From Persicimonas caeni (GTDB taxonomy: Bacteria; Myxococcota_A; Bradymonadia; Bradymonadales; Bradymonadaceae): a stretch of DNA of 64,000 bases. How positions within the stretch are numbered: position 1 is the stretch's first letter; each line of letters starts with the position of its first letter. Positions 7,974-14,943 of the stretch are shown here, piece by piece. A model generated the notes under the pieces. It was given only the letters and a program-made list of their open reading frames with translations, was not told where the DNA came from and did no database searches. The stretch is from positions 3,251,074-3,315,073 of the forward strand of contig NZ_CP041186.1 in the NCBI RefSeq assembly GCF_006517175.1. The letters run 5' to 3'. The translations under genes were made by a program, and so were the position numbers.

Positions 7974-8999
7974 TCACTCGCTGGGCGGATCGAAGAGCCA
8001 GTCGAAGTTGATCGTGTCGAGCTGCGGGGTCGACGTGCCGCCTCGCGGATCGAGCGGACCCGGGAAGGCGCCCAGCGGACCGAAGTAGGTCACGCAGTCG
8101 CCGACCTCGACGAAGTTCGACGAGGTACGAAGGGTGATCGTCTTGTCGGCGTTCTCGCCGTGGGTCAGCTCGTAGCACACGTTGCTGCCGCCACAGCTGT
8201 CGTTGACGATGCTGGTGACTTCACCACCGACCTGCACCAGGCGACCGTACAGGTCCATGGTGGCGTCTTGGCCGGTCAGCGGGGTGTACGGAACGTCGTT
8301 GTCGGAGCTGACGACGGTGAAGTCGGTCACGGCCGTGATCTCGGGCTTGCCCGCGAAGTTCTTGACCTCGGTGACCGTGAAGCTGACCTTGTCGCCCACT
8401 TTGACCGGCTCGGTCGGCTCTTCGCCCTCGGGGTGAGCGTAGAAGAACTCGAGCTCGGCGTTCTGGTCGACGATGAAGAAGCGGCCGCTGGCCTCGTCGC
8501 GATCGGCGGTGTTCGGGTTGTCGCTGGCCGTCGAGATGACCAACGCCTCGGTCACGGCAAGATCGACCGTGGCCACGCTCTCGTCGACGTCGGGGGTGGC
8601 GTCGTCGTCTTCGGCGACCGGCACCGCGTCGTAGACGGCCTGCAGGCCGGCGTCGTTCAGGGTCACCGTGGACGCCTCGACCGGGTTGCCGCCGTTATGC
8701 GGGTCCTGGCCCTCGGCGTACGCCTGGCCGACGAAGGTCAGGTTCGGGTCGCACTGGCCGGTGCTGGTGCCGGTATCTTCCTCGGTACCGGTGTCTTCTT
8801 CCGTGCCCGTATCTTCTTGGGTGCCAGTGTCTTCTTCGGTGCCGGTATCTTCTTCGGTACCGGCGTCGTTTCCGTTGTTGTTGGAGGTGTTATTGGCGTT
8901 GTTCGTGCTCGGATCTTCGTCGCCGCCACAACCCATCATCGGCGCGCTCGCCAGAGCCAGACACCCCACCAACAGGACCAACCACTGCTTCGTCTTCAT
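7974..8999 (-). CDS. OB-fold-like lipoprotein with TEEDTG repeat linker
   Basis: 341 aa with lipobox MMGC (Cys24). After an Asn-rich stretch come five near-identical six-residue units (GTEEDT) forming an acidic linker, encoded by 18-bp tandem repeats (about 8755-8870). The C-terminal two thirds looks like one or two OB-fold-type beta barrels (SGRFFIVDQNAELEFFY, VKVGDKVSFTVTEV, GRLVQVGGEVTSI). This is the same style as the next gene. Four late Cys residues may pair. The start has a strong GGAAGGA site. It is the first gene of the six-gene minus-strand cluster, followed by an intrinsic terminator. No enzymatic function is recognised. Confidence 0.65.
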   Translation of the reverse strand: MKTKQWLVLLVGCLALASAPMMGCGGDEDPSTNNANNTSNNNGNDAGTEEDTGTEEDTGTQEDTGTEEDTGTEEDTGTSTGQCDPNLTFVGQAYAEGQDPHNGGNPVEASTVTLNDAGLQAVYDAVPVAEDDDATPDVDESVATVDLAVTEALVISTASDNPNTADRDEASGRFFIVDQNAELEFFYAHPEGEEPTEPVKVGDKVSFTVTEVKNFAGKPEITAVTDFTVVSSDNDVPYTPLTGQDATMDLYGRLVQVGGEVTSIVNDSCGGSNVCYELTHGENADKTITLRTSSNFVEVGDCVTYFGPLGAFPGPLDPRGGTSTPQLDTINFDWLFDPPSE

Positions 9000-9362
9000 T
9001 TTGTACGTCCTTCCATCGAGAAAAAATGCTCGGCCAATTTTGACACAGGCTTACTACCATCTAGCCCTTTGAGGTTCAACTATTAGACCGGGATATCTGT
9101 GATTTCGCGGGGATTGTTGCGGGGATGCTACATAGGTTTTGGGTTGTCGCTTGCGCAAAAAATCAGACCCACTACACTCGACGCCGACCTGAACCTCAAT
9201 CAGGGCGGTACTTTGTAAGAAACGCAGGGGACAGGTATAAGGTGTGGCGCGCCGCCGATGGCGGGCGCTCTCAAATATATTTTGAACATTTTTGCACGAG
9301 GCGCGTCGAAGACGTGAGACGCTGCCAACCGAAGTCCAATACGTGAACTGGAGAACGCAACC
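9000..9362. other. divergent intergenic region between the envelope cluster and lpoB
   Basis: 363 bp without a gene. On the minus strand a weak promoter candidate is TTGAAC (9074-9079), 17 bp, TAGTAA (9051-9056) ahead of the gene starting at 8999. Before lpoB there is a GC-rich hairpin (about 9249-9271), then an AT-rich CAAATATATTTTG stretch, then the GGAGAACG ribosome site before the ATG at 9363. No coding frame is convincing. Confidence 0.4.
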
Positions 9363-9986
9363 ATGAAATCGTGGAAGAATCCGACCCGTCTCGTCCTGTT
9401 GCTGCTCGCCGCGGCGCTCGCGCTGCCGCTGGGCTGCGCCAAGCCTCAGTACGTACGCGACACCGAAAAGGAGGACATGGACGAGTACACCATGAGCCTT
9501 CGCTTCGATCGCAAGGATCTCGATCGGCTCTACAAGGACAATATCGACAAGCTTCTGAGCTCGCGCATCACCAAGATGTGGGAGCGCTCGGCCGCCAGCG
9601 GCAACGCCCCGGTCGTGGCCATCTTCCCGATGCGCAACGAGACCAGCGAGCATATCGGCCCGCAGCTCGACGCGCTTCTGAGCAAGTTCGAGACCGACTT
9701 GGTCAACAAGTCGGCCGCCGACGTGGTCAGCCACGAGAACCAGCCCGAGCTGATCGCCGAGATCAAGCGCCAGCAGTCCGACGCCTACGATCCGGCGCGC
9801 CTGGCCGGCTACGGCCGCCAGCTCGGCGCCCAGTACTTCGTGACCGGCAAGGTCTACGACACCGCCGAGCGCGTCGAAGACGAGCGCCGCGTCCAGTACT
9901 TCATGTTCGTGCAGGTCATCGACGTGGAGACCGGCGCCATCAAGTTCCAGAATGAATCGGCGATCTCCAAGGGTCTGATGAAATAA
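9363..9986 (+). CDS. lpoB: LpoB-like penicillin-binding-protein activator lipoprotein
   Basis: 207 aa, lipobox LPLGC (Cys22 region). Residues from about 45 to the end match the LpoB/COG3417 pattern: Ser/Thr-rich strand, VVAIFPMRNETSEHI, a helix with LDALLSKFETDLV, LGAQYFVTGKVYD, and a final strand VIDVETGAIKFQNESAISK. LpoB sits in the outer membrane, reaches through the periplasm and stimulates the bifunctional synthase PBP1b. Good ribosome site (GGAGAACG). The COG3014-type gene that often accompanies lpoB follows 100 bp downstream, which supports the call. It lacks the long proline linker of the enterobacterial protein. Confidence 0.85.
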   Translation: MKSWKNPTRLVLLLLAAALALPLGCAKPQYVRDTEKEDMDEYTMSLRFDRKDLDRLYKDNIDKLLSSRITKMWERSAASGNAPVVAIFPMRNETSEHIGPQLDALLSKFETDLVNKSAADVVSHENQPELIAEIKRQQSDAYDPARLAGYGRQLGAQYFVTGKVYDTAERVEDERRVQYFMFVQVIDVETGAIKFQNESAISKGLMK

Positions 9987-9994
9987 GGTCCTAG

Positions 9995-10050
9995 GGTTTT
10001 GGGGTCTCGGGGTCTTGGAACTGCTCAACTGCGGTTTTGGGGTCTCGGGG
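9995..10050 (+). repeat. 18-bp direct repeat in the lpoB-COG3014 gap
   Basis: GGTTTTGGGGTCTCGGGG occurs exactly at 9995-10012 and again at 10033-10050, with a related GGTCTTGG tail after the first copy. It is a short G-rich tract with no coding role. It could affect transcription or RNA structure between the two genes. Confidence 0.6.
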
Positions 10051-10086
10051 CCCGTCGCCCATTTACCACCACGTGCATAGGCTCGT

Positions 10087-11517
10087 GTGTTTATGCCACT
10101 ACGACTGTTACATCTCGCGCTGATAGCGCTCTTCGCGCTCGTGTGGACCAGTGGGTGTGCCACCTACTCGGACAACGTGCGCGATGCGCATTCGGCGGTG
10201 GCCCAAAGCCACCCCGAGCGCGCCGTCAAACTGCTCAACACGCAGCTGCAGCTCAAGAGCTCCAAGCGGCTGCCCATGGAGTTCGAGGACGACAACGTCC
10301 TCTTGCTCCTAGAGCGGGCGACCGTGCTGCAGGCCATGGGCGAGTACAAGCTCGCCGCGCGCGACATGATGGCAGTCGACGACCACCTCGAGTGGCTCGA
10401 TCTGAGCTCGACCGGGGCCGACGACATCGCCAAGTACATGTACAGCGAGTCGTCCAAACAGTACCGCGCGCCGGCCTACGAGCGCCTGCTGCTGAACACC
10501 CTCAACATGATCAACTTCTTGGCCATGCGCGACTTCCAGGGCGCCAAGGTCGAGGCGCGCCGGTTTACGCTGCTCGAGCAGTTCTTCTTGGACAACGAAG
10601 AGCCGGCGCTGCTCAGCGGGATCTTGTCGGTGGGCAACTACCTGGGCGGAGCGGCCTTCGAGCACTCCGGCGACTACCAGCAGGCAGCTCGCTACTACAG
10701 CCGCGCCTACCATTACGGGTTTCGCGCCCCACAGTTTCGCGATCGCCTCGTCGACCTCATCTGGCTGACCGGCTACAAGCCGCGCGAGTTGCAGGCCGAG
10801 GAGGGCAAAGAGGCGCTGACCAAGATCATGGAAGCGGTCGACATCAACGAAGAGATCTCATTTGACGAGTACCGCGAACAATATTTGAAGGGTGACACCC
10901 TTATTATTGTACAGACCGGGCTCGTCCCCTGGAAACAGGCCACGCGTGTGCCCATCGCCCAGGCGATGTCGTACAGCCACGGCTCGCACTACCACAGCTT
11001 CGACAACGATCAGGAAACCCGCCTCAACATGATGGTCGCCAACGGCGTCATCGAGTCGGTCAACTTCCCCATGCTCACCACCATCGGGATTCCGGCCGAC
11101 AAGCCGGTGGTCGTCAAAGTCGACGGCGCCGAGCGCCCGTCGACGGGTAACGTCGACGTCTCGTCGCAGGTCCAGACCGCCTATGCGCACATGGTCCCGT
11201 CGATGATGGTCGCCGCGATCACCCGCTTGATGACGCGCGTGGTCGCCGGCGAAGCTACCGAGGCGGTGGTCAACCAAACGGGCAACGGAGGCCTGGGATT
11301 TCTGGCCAAACTCGCCGTCGAAGGCGCTATGAACGCCGCCGACAAACCCGACACCCGCAGCTGGATGACCCTGCCCGGTCGGATCCGCATCATTCGTACG
11401 CAGCTCGGCCCCGACGTCCATCCGATCTCGATTACCGTCGGCAACGAATCCGACGCCCGACAGGTCATGATCCGCGAAGATTCTTTGAACGTAGTGAATT
11501 TTTCACGGCTTCGGTGA
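10087..11517 (+). CDS. COG3014-type TPR lipoprotein
   Basis: 476 aa with lipobox WTSGC (Cys24). It may start at the GTG at 10087 or the ATG at 10093. The N-terminal half contains helical repeats of TPR type (LLLLERATVLQAMGEYKLAA; GNYLGGAAFEHSGDYQQAARY). The C-terminal half is beta-rich. This matches COG3014, an uncharacterised lipoprotein family commonly encoded next to lpoB. Its biochemical role is not known; co-location suggests work in peptidoglycan synthase regulation at the outer membrane (inference). An outer-membrane barrel gene follows 46 bp downstream. Confidence 0.75.
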   Translation: MFMPLRLLHLALIALFALVWTSGCATYSDNVRDAHSAVAQSHPERAVKLLNTQLQLKSSKRLPMEFEDDNVLLLLERATVLQAMGEYKLAARDMMAVDDHLEWLDLSSTGADDIAKYMYSESSKQYRAPAYERLLLNTLNMINFLAMRDFQGAKVEARRFTLLEQFFLDNEEPALLSGILSVGNYLGGAAFEHSGDYQQAARYYSRAYHYGFRAPQFRDRLVDLIWLTGYKPRELQAEEGKEALTKIMEAVDINEEISFDEYREQYLKGDTLIIVQTGLVPWKQATRVPIAQAMSYSHGSHYHSFDNDQETRLNMMVANGVIESVNFPMLTTIGIPADKPVVVKVDGAERPSTGNVDVSSQVQTAYAHMVPSMMVAAITRLMTRVVAGEATEAVVNQTGNGGLGFLAKLAVEGAMNAADKPDTRSWMTLPGRIRIIRTQLGPDVHPISITVGNESDARQVMIREDSLNVVNFSRLR

Positions 11518-11563
11518 GTCCAAGCGATTGTGATGGATGGATTGAACCACTGGAGACAAGATC

Positions 11564-12184
11564 ATGCGCTATAGCAAGACCCAAAACATGAAAGACAATC
11601 GCCTGGCTCGCACGCTGGTGGCTCTTCTAGCTGCCGGCTTTGTATTGATGGCCGCCTCGAGCGCGTTCGCCCTCGACGGCTACGCCAAACGCAAAGGACT
11701 CTTCGCCGGCATCGGCATCGGCGGCGGCGTCGGCGGCGTCGATCTCCAAGAAGGCGAAGGTCAGGCTGGCTTCGAAGACGGCCGACTGCCCGGCTTCCAC
11801 GTCAACGGCATGATCGGCGGCGGCGTCAACGAGAACATCGTCCTGGGCACCCAGTTCAACTGGTGGGGCCGCACGGTCACCAAAGGCGACGACAGCTGGG
11901 AGCACCATCATACGAGCCTGCTGGCTGCCGGTGACTTCTTCTTGATCAACGGGCTGTATCTGGAGGTCGGCGGCGGCCTCGCCTACAGCGCCTTCGACGG
12001 CACCCGCGGCGACACCCCCGTCAACCACAACGAGATGGGCTTTGCGCTCAAAGGCGGCGCCGGCTTCGAATACTTTATCAACGGCACGCACGCCCTGGGC
12101 TTCAACGCCGGCTACACTCGCCACTTCTACGACATGGCGACCTTCGACACGTTCAACGCAGGGATCAGCGTTCGATGGTATTGA
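11564..12184 (+). CDS. small outer-membrane beta-barrel protein
   Basis: 206 aa. The signal peptide ends at about SAFA-LD (residue 36). The mature part has Gly-rich amphipathic strands (GLFAGIGIGGGVGGV, FHVNGMIGGGVNENIVLG, LYLEVGGGLAYSAF, HALGFNAGYTRHFYDM) and ends in the aromatic strand GISVRWY, as expected for an OmpA/OmpW-like 8-strand barrel. A Met at residue 9 is an alternative start. It probably belongs to the lpoB unit, since an intrinsic terminator follows at 12239. Function unknown. Confidence 0.75.
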   Translation: MRYSKTQNMKDNRLARTLVALLAAGFVLMAASSAFALDGYAKRKGLFAGIGIGGGVGGVDLQEGEGQAGFEDGRLPGFHVNGMIGGGVNENIVLGTQFNWWGRTVTKGDDSWEHHHTSLLAAGDFFLINGLYLEVGGGLAYSAFDGTRGDTPVNHNEMGFALKGGAGFEYFINGTHALGFNAGYTRHFYDMATFDTFNAGISVRWY

Positions 12185-12238
12185 TGAGCGAGCGAATCTC
12201 GCTCACAAACCTACTTTGATCGTTTATCGACCATATCG

Positions 12239-12269
12239 AGCCGCAGCCTGCAGTAGGCTGCGGCTTTTT
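12239..12269 (+). terminator. intrinsic terminator of the lpoB unit
   Basis: A perfect 10-bp stem AGCCGCAGCC / GGCTGCGGCT (12239-12248 and 12256-12265) with a 7-base loop and a TTTTT tail. It lies 55 bp after the barrel gene stop. Confidence 0.9.
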
Positions 12270-12567
12270 CATGCGCTCGGAACGGATTGATTTCACTGTG
12301 CGCAGAAAAATTTTAGGCTCAGTGGATCAAACAGGACCTCAGAAAAAGTTTGCGAACCCCGCTCAGGACCGCTAGAATCAAGGCTAAGCGAAGTGATCAA
12401 CAGTTGGAGTTCCGTAGGGAGTGTAATTTTTTTTCCAATCTCAATAAAAATTTGAATTTGGAACGTAACCAGCCCGTTGTTATACTCGAAAGGGCCCAAG
12501 GATTGGGCATTCGAACTTCCAGACCATTTATCTCGGGTCTGAAGACCCACTGACCGAGGGAAGTCCG
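12270..12567 (+). other. 5' region of the 61-aa gene
   Basis: About 300 bp without a gene. The first half is unremarkable and less GC-rich. The second half holds the near-consensus promoter at 12458-12486 and, after it, two small hairpins: GGGCCCAAGGATTGGGC (about 12490-12506) and GGGTCTGAAGACCC (12536-12549). The predicted transcript would have a leader of about 75 nt containing both hairpins before the GAGGGAAG ribosome site. Confidence 0.5.
12458..12486 (+). promoter_or_regulatory. near-consensus sigma-70 promoter
   Basis: TTGGAA (12458-12463), exactly 17 bp, then TATACT (12481-12486). It drives the 61-aa gene at 12568, with the start site predicted near 12493. Confidence 0.75.
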
Positions 12568-12753
12568 ATGCTGCCGGATTACATCATTTACGATGAGCTT
12601 AAGAAAGAACGGGAAAAGCGTGAGCGTCAGCGTGACGCCGAGCGTCCTCGCCTCGAGATTCCGCGCCACCGACCGTACCTACCGGAAGGCGAAACGGAGG
12701 AGTACTCCGAGGAAGAGTCCAACGAGCGCGGCGTAGCGATCATCCAGTTCTAA
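12568..12753 (+). CDS. small charged hypothetical protein (61 aa)
   Basis: 61 aa with a strong GAGGGAAG ribosome site and a near-consensus promoter upstream, and a hairpin terminator downstream. It is therefore a self-contained small gene. It begins MLPDYIIYDEL, continues with a Lys/Arg/Glu helix (KKEREKRERQRDAE), then a proline segment (RLEIPRHRPYLPEGE) and a hydrophobic end (GVAIIQF). There is no signal peptide or membrane segment. The composition suggests a short helical protein that binds a partner. Function not recognised. Confidence 0.7.
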   Translation: MLPDYIIYDELKKEREKRERQRDAERPRLEIPRHRPYLPEGETEEYSEEESNERGVAIIQF

Positions 12754-12843
12754 TCTCTGCTACTGAGTGATTTGCCTGCGGAGTTCATTGCTTGCACTCC
12801 GCAACACCGAGCCGAACCTCTCTGCATCTGCTTGCTTGCAACG

Positions 12844-12870
12844 AACCCGGACGTTTACGCGTCCGGGTTT
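12844..12870 (+). terminator. intrinsic terminator after the 61-aa gene
   Basis: Stem AACCCGGACG / CGTCCGGGTT (12844-12853 with 12860-12869), followed by a T-rich tail TCGTATTTCTT. A second, weaker GGAGT/ACTCC hairpin lies just before it. Confidence 0.75.
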
Positions 12871-12919
12871 CGTATTTCTTGACCATCCTCCCCCTTCCGA
12901 CCCCATCCTCCCCCTTCCA

Positions 12920-12947
12920 TTGACATCCCCCCACAAATACGTACCAT
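12920..12947 (+). promoter_or_regulatory. promoter of the TetR-efflux operon
   Basis: TTGACA (12920-12925), 16 bp, TACCAT (12942-12947). The consensus -35 and a moderate -10 put the start site near 12954, just before the operator-like dyad at 12963-12979. Confidence 0.6.
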
Positions 12948-12962
12948 CCTCCATCTAACACC

Positions 12963-12979
12963 CGTTAGCTTAACTAACG
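12963..12979 (+). promoter_or_regulatory. probable TetR operator
   Basis: CGTTAG-CTTAA-CTAACG is a perfect dyad. Overlapping it is a second dyad CTTAAC-TAAC-GTTAAG (12969-12984). It lies just downstream of the predicted start site and 40 bp before the TetR gene, which fits autorepression of the efflux operon by that regulator. Confidence 0.6.
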
Positions 12980-13018
12980 TTAAGTGCGGCCCTCCACTCC
13001 TACTTAGGATTGGCACCG

Positions 13019-13717
13019 ATGGAAGATGCACTCGCTCCAGATAGCCTGGAGATTTTGCCCAAGCTCAAAGAAGCTGAGGTACCCGAGGTACCTGCGCGCA
13101 TTATGACCGTGGCGCTGCGCCTGTTTGCCCACAAGGGTTACGCGGCGACCAGCGTGCGTGAGATCGTCCAGGAGGCTGACGTCACCAACCCGATGCTCTA
13201 CTACTATTTCAAGAGCAAATCGGGCCTCTTTGCCGAGCTGATTTCCCACCTCTTCGGCTCGATGTTCGAGGAGATCAAAGGGGTGCTCGCCGAGACCGAC
13301 ACCTTCGTAGACAAGCTTCGCGGCGTGGCTTGGGCGCACCTGGATGGCTGCCGCCAGAGCCCGATCGCGCTCAAGTTCGTCTACTCAGTGCTCTTCGGCC
13401 CGCAGACCAGCCGGCCCGAGTTCGACATCTTCACCCAGCATGTCTGCGTGATCGGCACGATCGTCAACGTCTTCGAGGACGCGATCGCCGCCGGCGAGTT
13501 CGAACCCAACGGCGATTTCTCGCCGCTCTTTTTGACCCACCAATTTTTCGGACTGCTCAACGGCCACCTGATGCGCACGCTCAAGCTCGTCGAGGTAATC
13601 TCGCCGGCGGCCAAACGCCGCGAGTATATGGATGAGCTTTTGTGCCGCGAAGAGGGCACGCGCCTGGTTGAATTTTTTCTGAACGGTGCCGGACGCATCG
13701 TCGACGAGGAGAAGTAG
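13019..13717 (+). CDS. TetR/AcrR-family transcriptional regulator
   Basis: 232 aa from the ATG at 13019 (an in-frame TTG lies at 13010). The N-terminal TetR helix-turn-helix is clear: IMTVALRLFAHKGYAATSV, REIVQEADVTNPMLYYYFKS, KSGLFAELI. The C-terminal region is an all-helical ligand and dimer domain. It is first in an operon with an RND adaptor and pump; its stop codon touches the next gene. It most likely represses the efflux operon and responds to a pump substrate. The dyad at 12963-12979 is its probable binding site. The ligand cannot be inferred. Confidence 0.9.
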   Translation: MEDALAPDSLEILPKLKEAEVPEVPARIMTVALRLFAHKGYAATSVREIVQEADVTNPMLYYYFKSKSGLFAELISHLFGSMFEEIKGVLAETDTFVDKLRGVAWAHLDGCRQSPIALKFVYSVLFGPQTSRPEFDIFTQHVCVIGTIVNVFEDAIAAGEFEPNGDFSPLFLTHQFFGLLNGHLMRTLKLVEVISPAAKRREYMDELLCREEGTRLVEFFLNGAGRIVDEEK

Positions 13718-13719
13718 TG

Positions 13720-14943
13720 ATGTATCGACGTTTTGCTTACAAGACGGCGCTCGCCATCGCCGGCTGTGCGGTGGTGCTGGGCACCTTGTCGGGCTGCGAG
13801 CCCCCCAAGTCCGACGCCGCGCCGGCCGACGGAGACGCCAAGAGCGCCGAGGCCGATCCGATCCCGGTCGAAACCCTGACCGTCCAGACGCGCGACTTCA
13901 CCGAGTCGTTCGAGGTCCCGGCCACCGCCGAGCCCCTCGAGCAGGTGACCGTGTCGGCCGAAGCCGGCGGGCGCGTGTTGGTCGCCCCCTTTGAAGAGGG
14001 CGAGGAGATCCGAGCAGGCAGCCGCTTGCTGCGCGTGGACACCGAGCTCGACTCGGCGCGCATCGATCTGGCCGAGAGCCAGCTCGAGAGCGCCCAGCGC
14101 GAGTACGACCGCACCAAAAAGCTCGTCGACAAAGGCTTGGCGACCCCACAGCAGCTCGATCGCGCCGAGGACGCCCTCGAAAACGCGCGCCTGAGCCTCG
14201 AGCAGGCCAAGATCGGCGCCAGCAAAGGCGGCGTGCGCAGTCCGGTGAGCGGCGTGGTCCTCAAAAAGTACGTCAAAAAGGGCGAGTTCGCCTCCCCGGG
14301 CGCCCCGATCGCCACGATCATCCAGTACGACAAGCTCGAGATCGTCGGTCAGGTGCCCGAGTCGCGCATCTCGTTCGTCAAGCTCGGCGACAAGGTCTCG
14401 GTGAGGTTTCCCGCCCGCGACAAGACGATCGAAGGCGAAGTGACCCACCGGGCGCTGACCGCCTCTCCGCGCACCGGCACTTTCGCCGTCGAGGTCACGG
14501 TGGACAACCCCGACCTCGACATCCTTCCGGGGATGAGCGCGCGGATCGAGATCATCAAAAAGCAGTGGAAGGACGCCGTGGTCGTGCCGCGCGAAGCGGT
14601 CCTGCAGGGCTTCTCGCGCTCCGAGACGATGGTGCTGCCGGGCGGTGAAGAGACTGGCAAAGCCGAACTGCATGTCGTCGAGCTCGGCCCTAGCGCCGGG
14701 CCCGACGTGGTGATCACCCGAGGACTCGACGCCGGCGAGCGCCTGATCGTGCGCGGCCACCGCGGCCTGGTCGACGGCGCCGTGGCCCGCAAAGTGCGCC
14801 ACTACGACAGCATCGACCAGATGCGCACCGCCGGGGCCGGGCTCGAGCTCGCTGCCGACAAGGACGACGAAGACAAAGACGACGACCAAGCCAGCTCCCA
14901 GCAGTCCGACGGCGACGAAGCCTCGGAGGGTAAAGGCCAATGA
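13720..14943 (+). CDS. RND efflux periplasmic adaptor lipoprotein (membrane fusion protein)
   Basis: 407 aa from the ATG at 13720 (a GTG codon precedes it). Signal peptide with lipobox LSGC, so membrane-anchored like AcrA. Domains in order: beta-barrel/lipoyl half (GRVLVAPFEEGEEIRAG), an alpha-helical hairpin (about residues 105-165, heptad-like, RIDLAESQLESAQREYDRTK), the second lipoyl half with VRSPVSGVVLKKYVKKGEF, a barrel domain (GDKVSVRFPARDKTIEG) and a membrane-proximal end. The C-terminus is a long acidic DDEDKDDDQ tail. It overlaps the pump gene by 4 bp (ATGA). It links the inner-membrane pump to the outer-membrane channel, which is here part of the next polypeptide. Confidence 0.92.
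   Translation: MYRRFAYKTALAIAGCAVVLGTLSGCEPPKSDAAPADGDAKSAEADPIPVETLTVQTRDFTESFEVPATAEPLEQVTVSAEAGGRVLVAPFEEGEEIRAGSRLLRVDTELDSARIDLAESQLESAQREYDRTKKLVDKGLATPQQLDRAEDALENARLSLEQAKIGASKGGVRSPVSGVVLKKYVKKGEFASPGAPIATIIQYDKLEIVGQVPESRISFVKLGDKVSVRFPARDKTIEGEVTHRALTASPRTGTFAVEVTVDNPDLDILPGMSARIEIIKKQWKDAVVVPREAVLQGFSRSETMVLPGGEETGKAELHVVELGPSAGPDVVITRGLDAGERLIVRGHRGLVDGAVARKVRHYDSIDQMRTAGAGLELAADKDDEDKDDDQASSQQSDGDEASEGKGQ

Noticed and set aside
12293-12669. Minus-strand frames opposite the small 61-aa gene
   Set aside because: They overlap the strong plus-strand promoter and leader and have no ribosome site.
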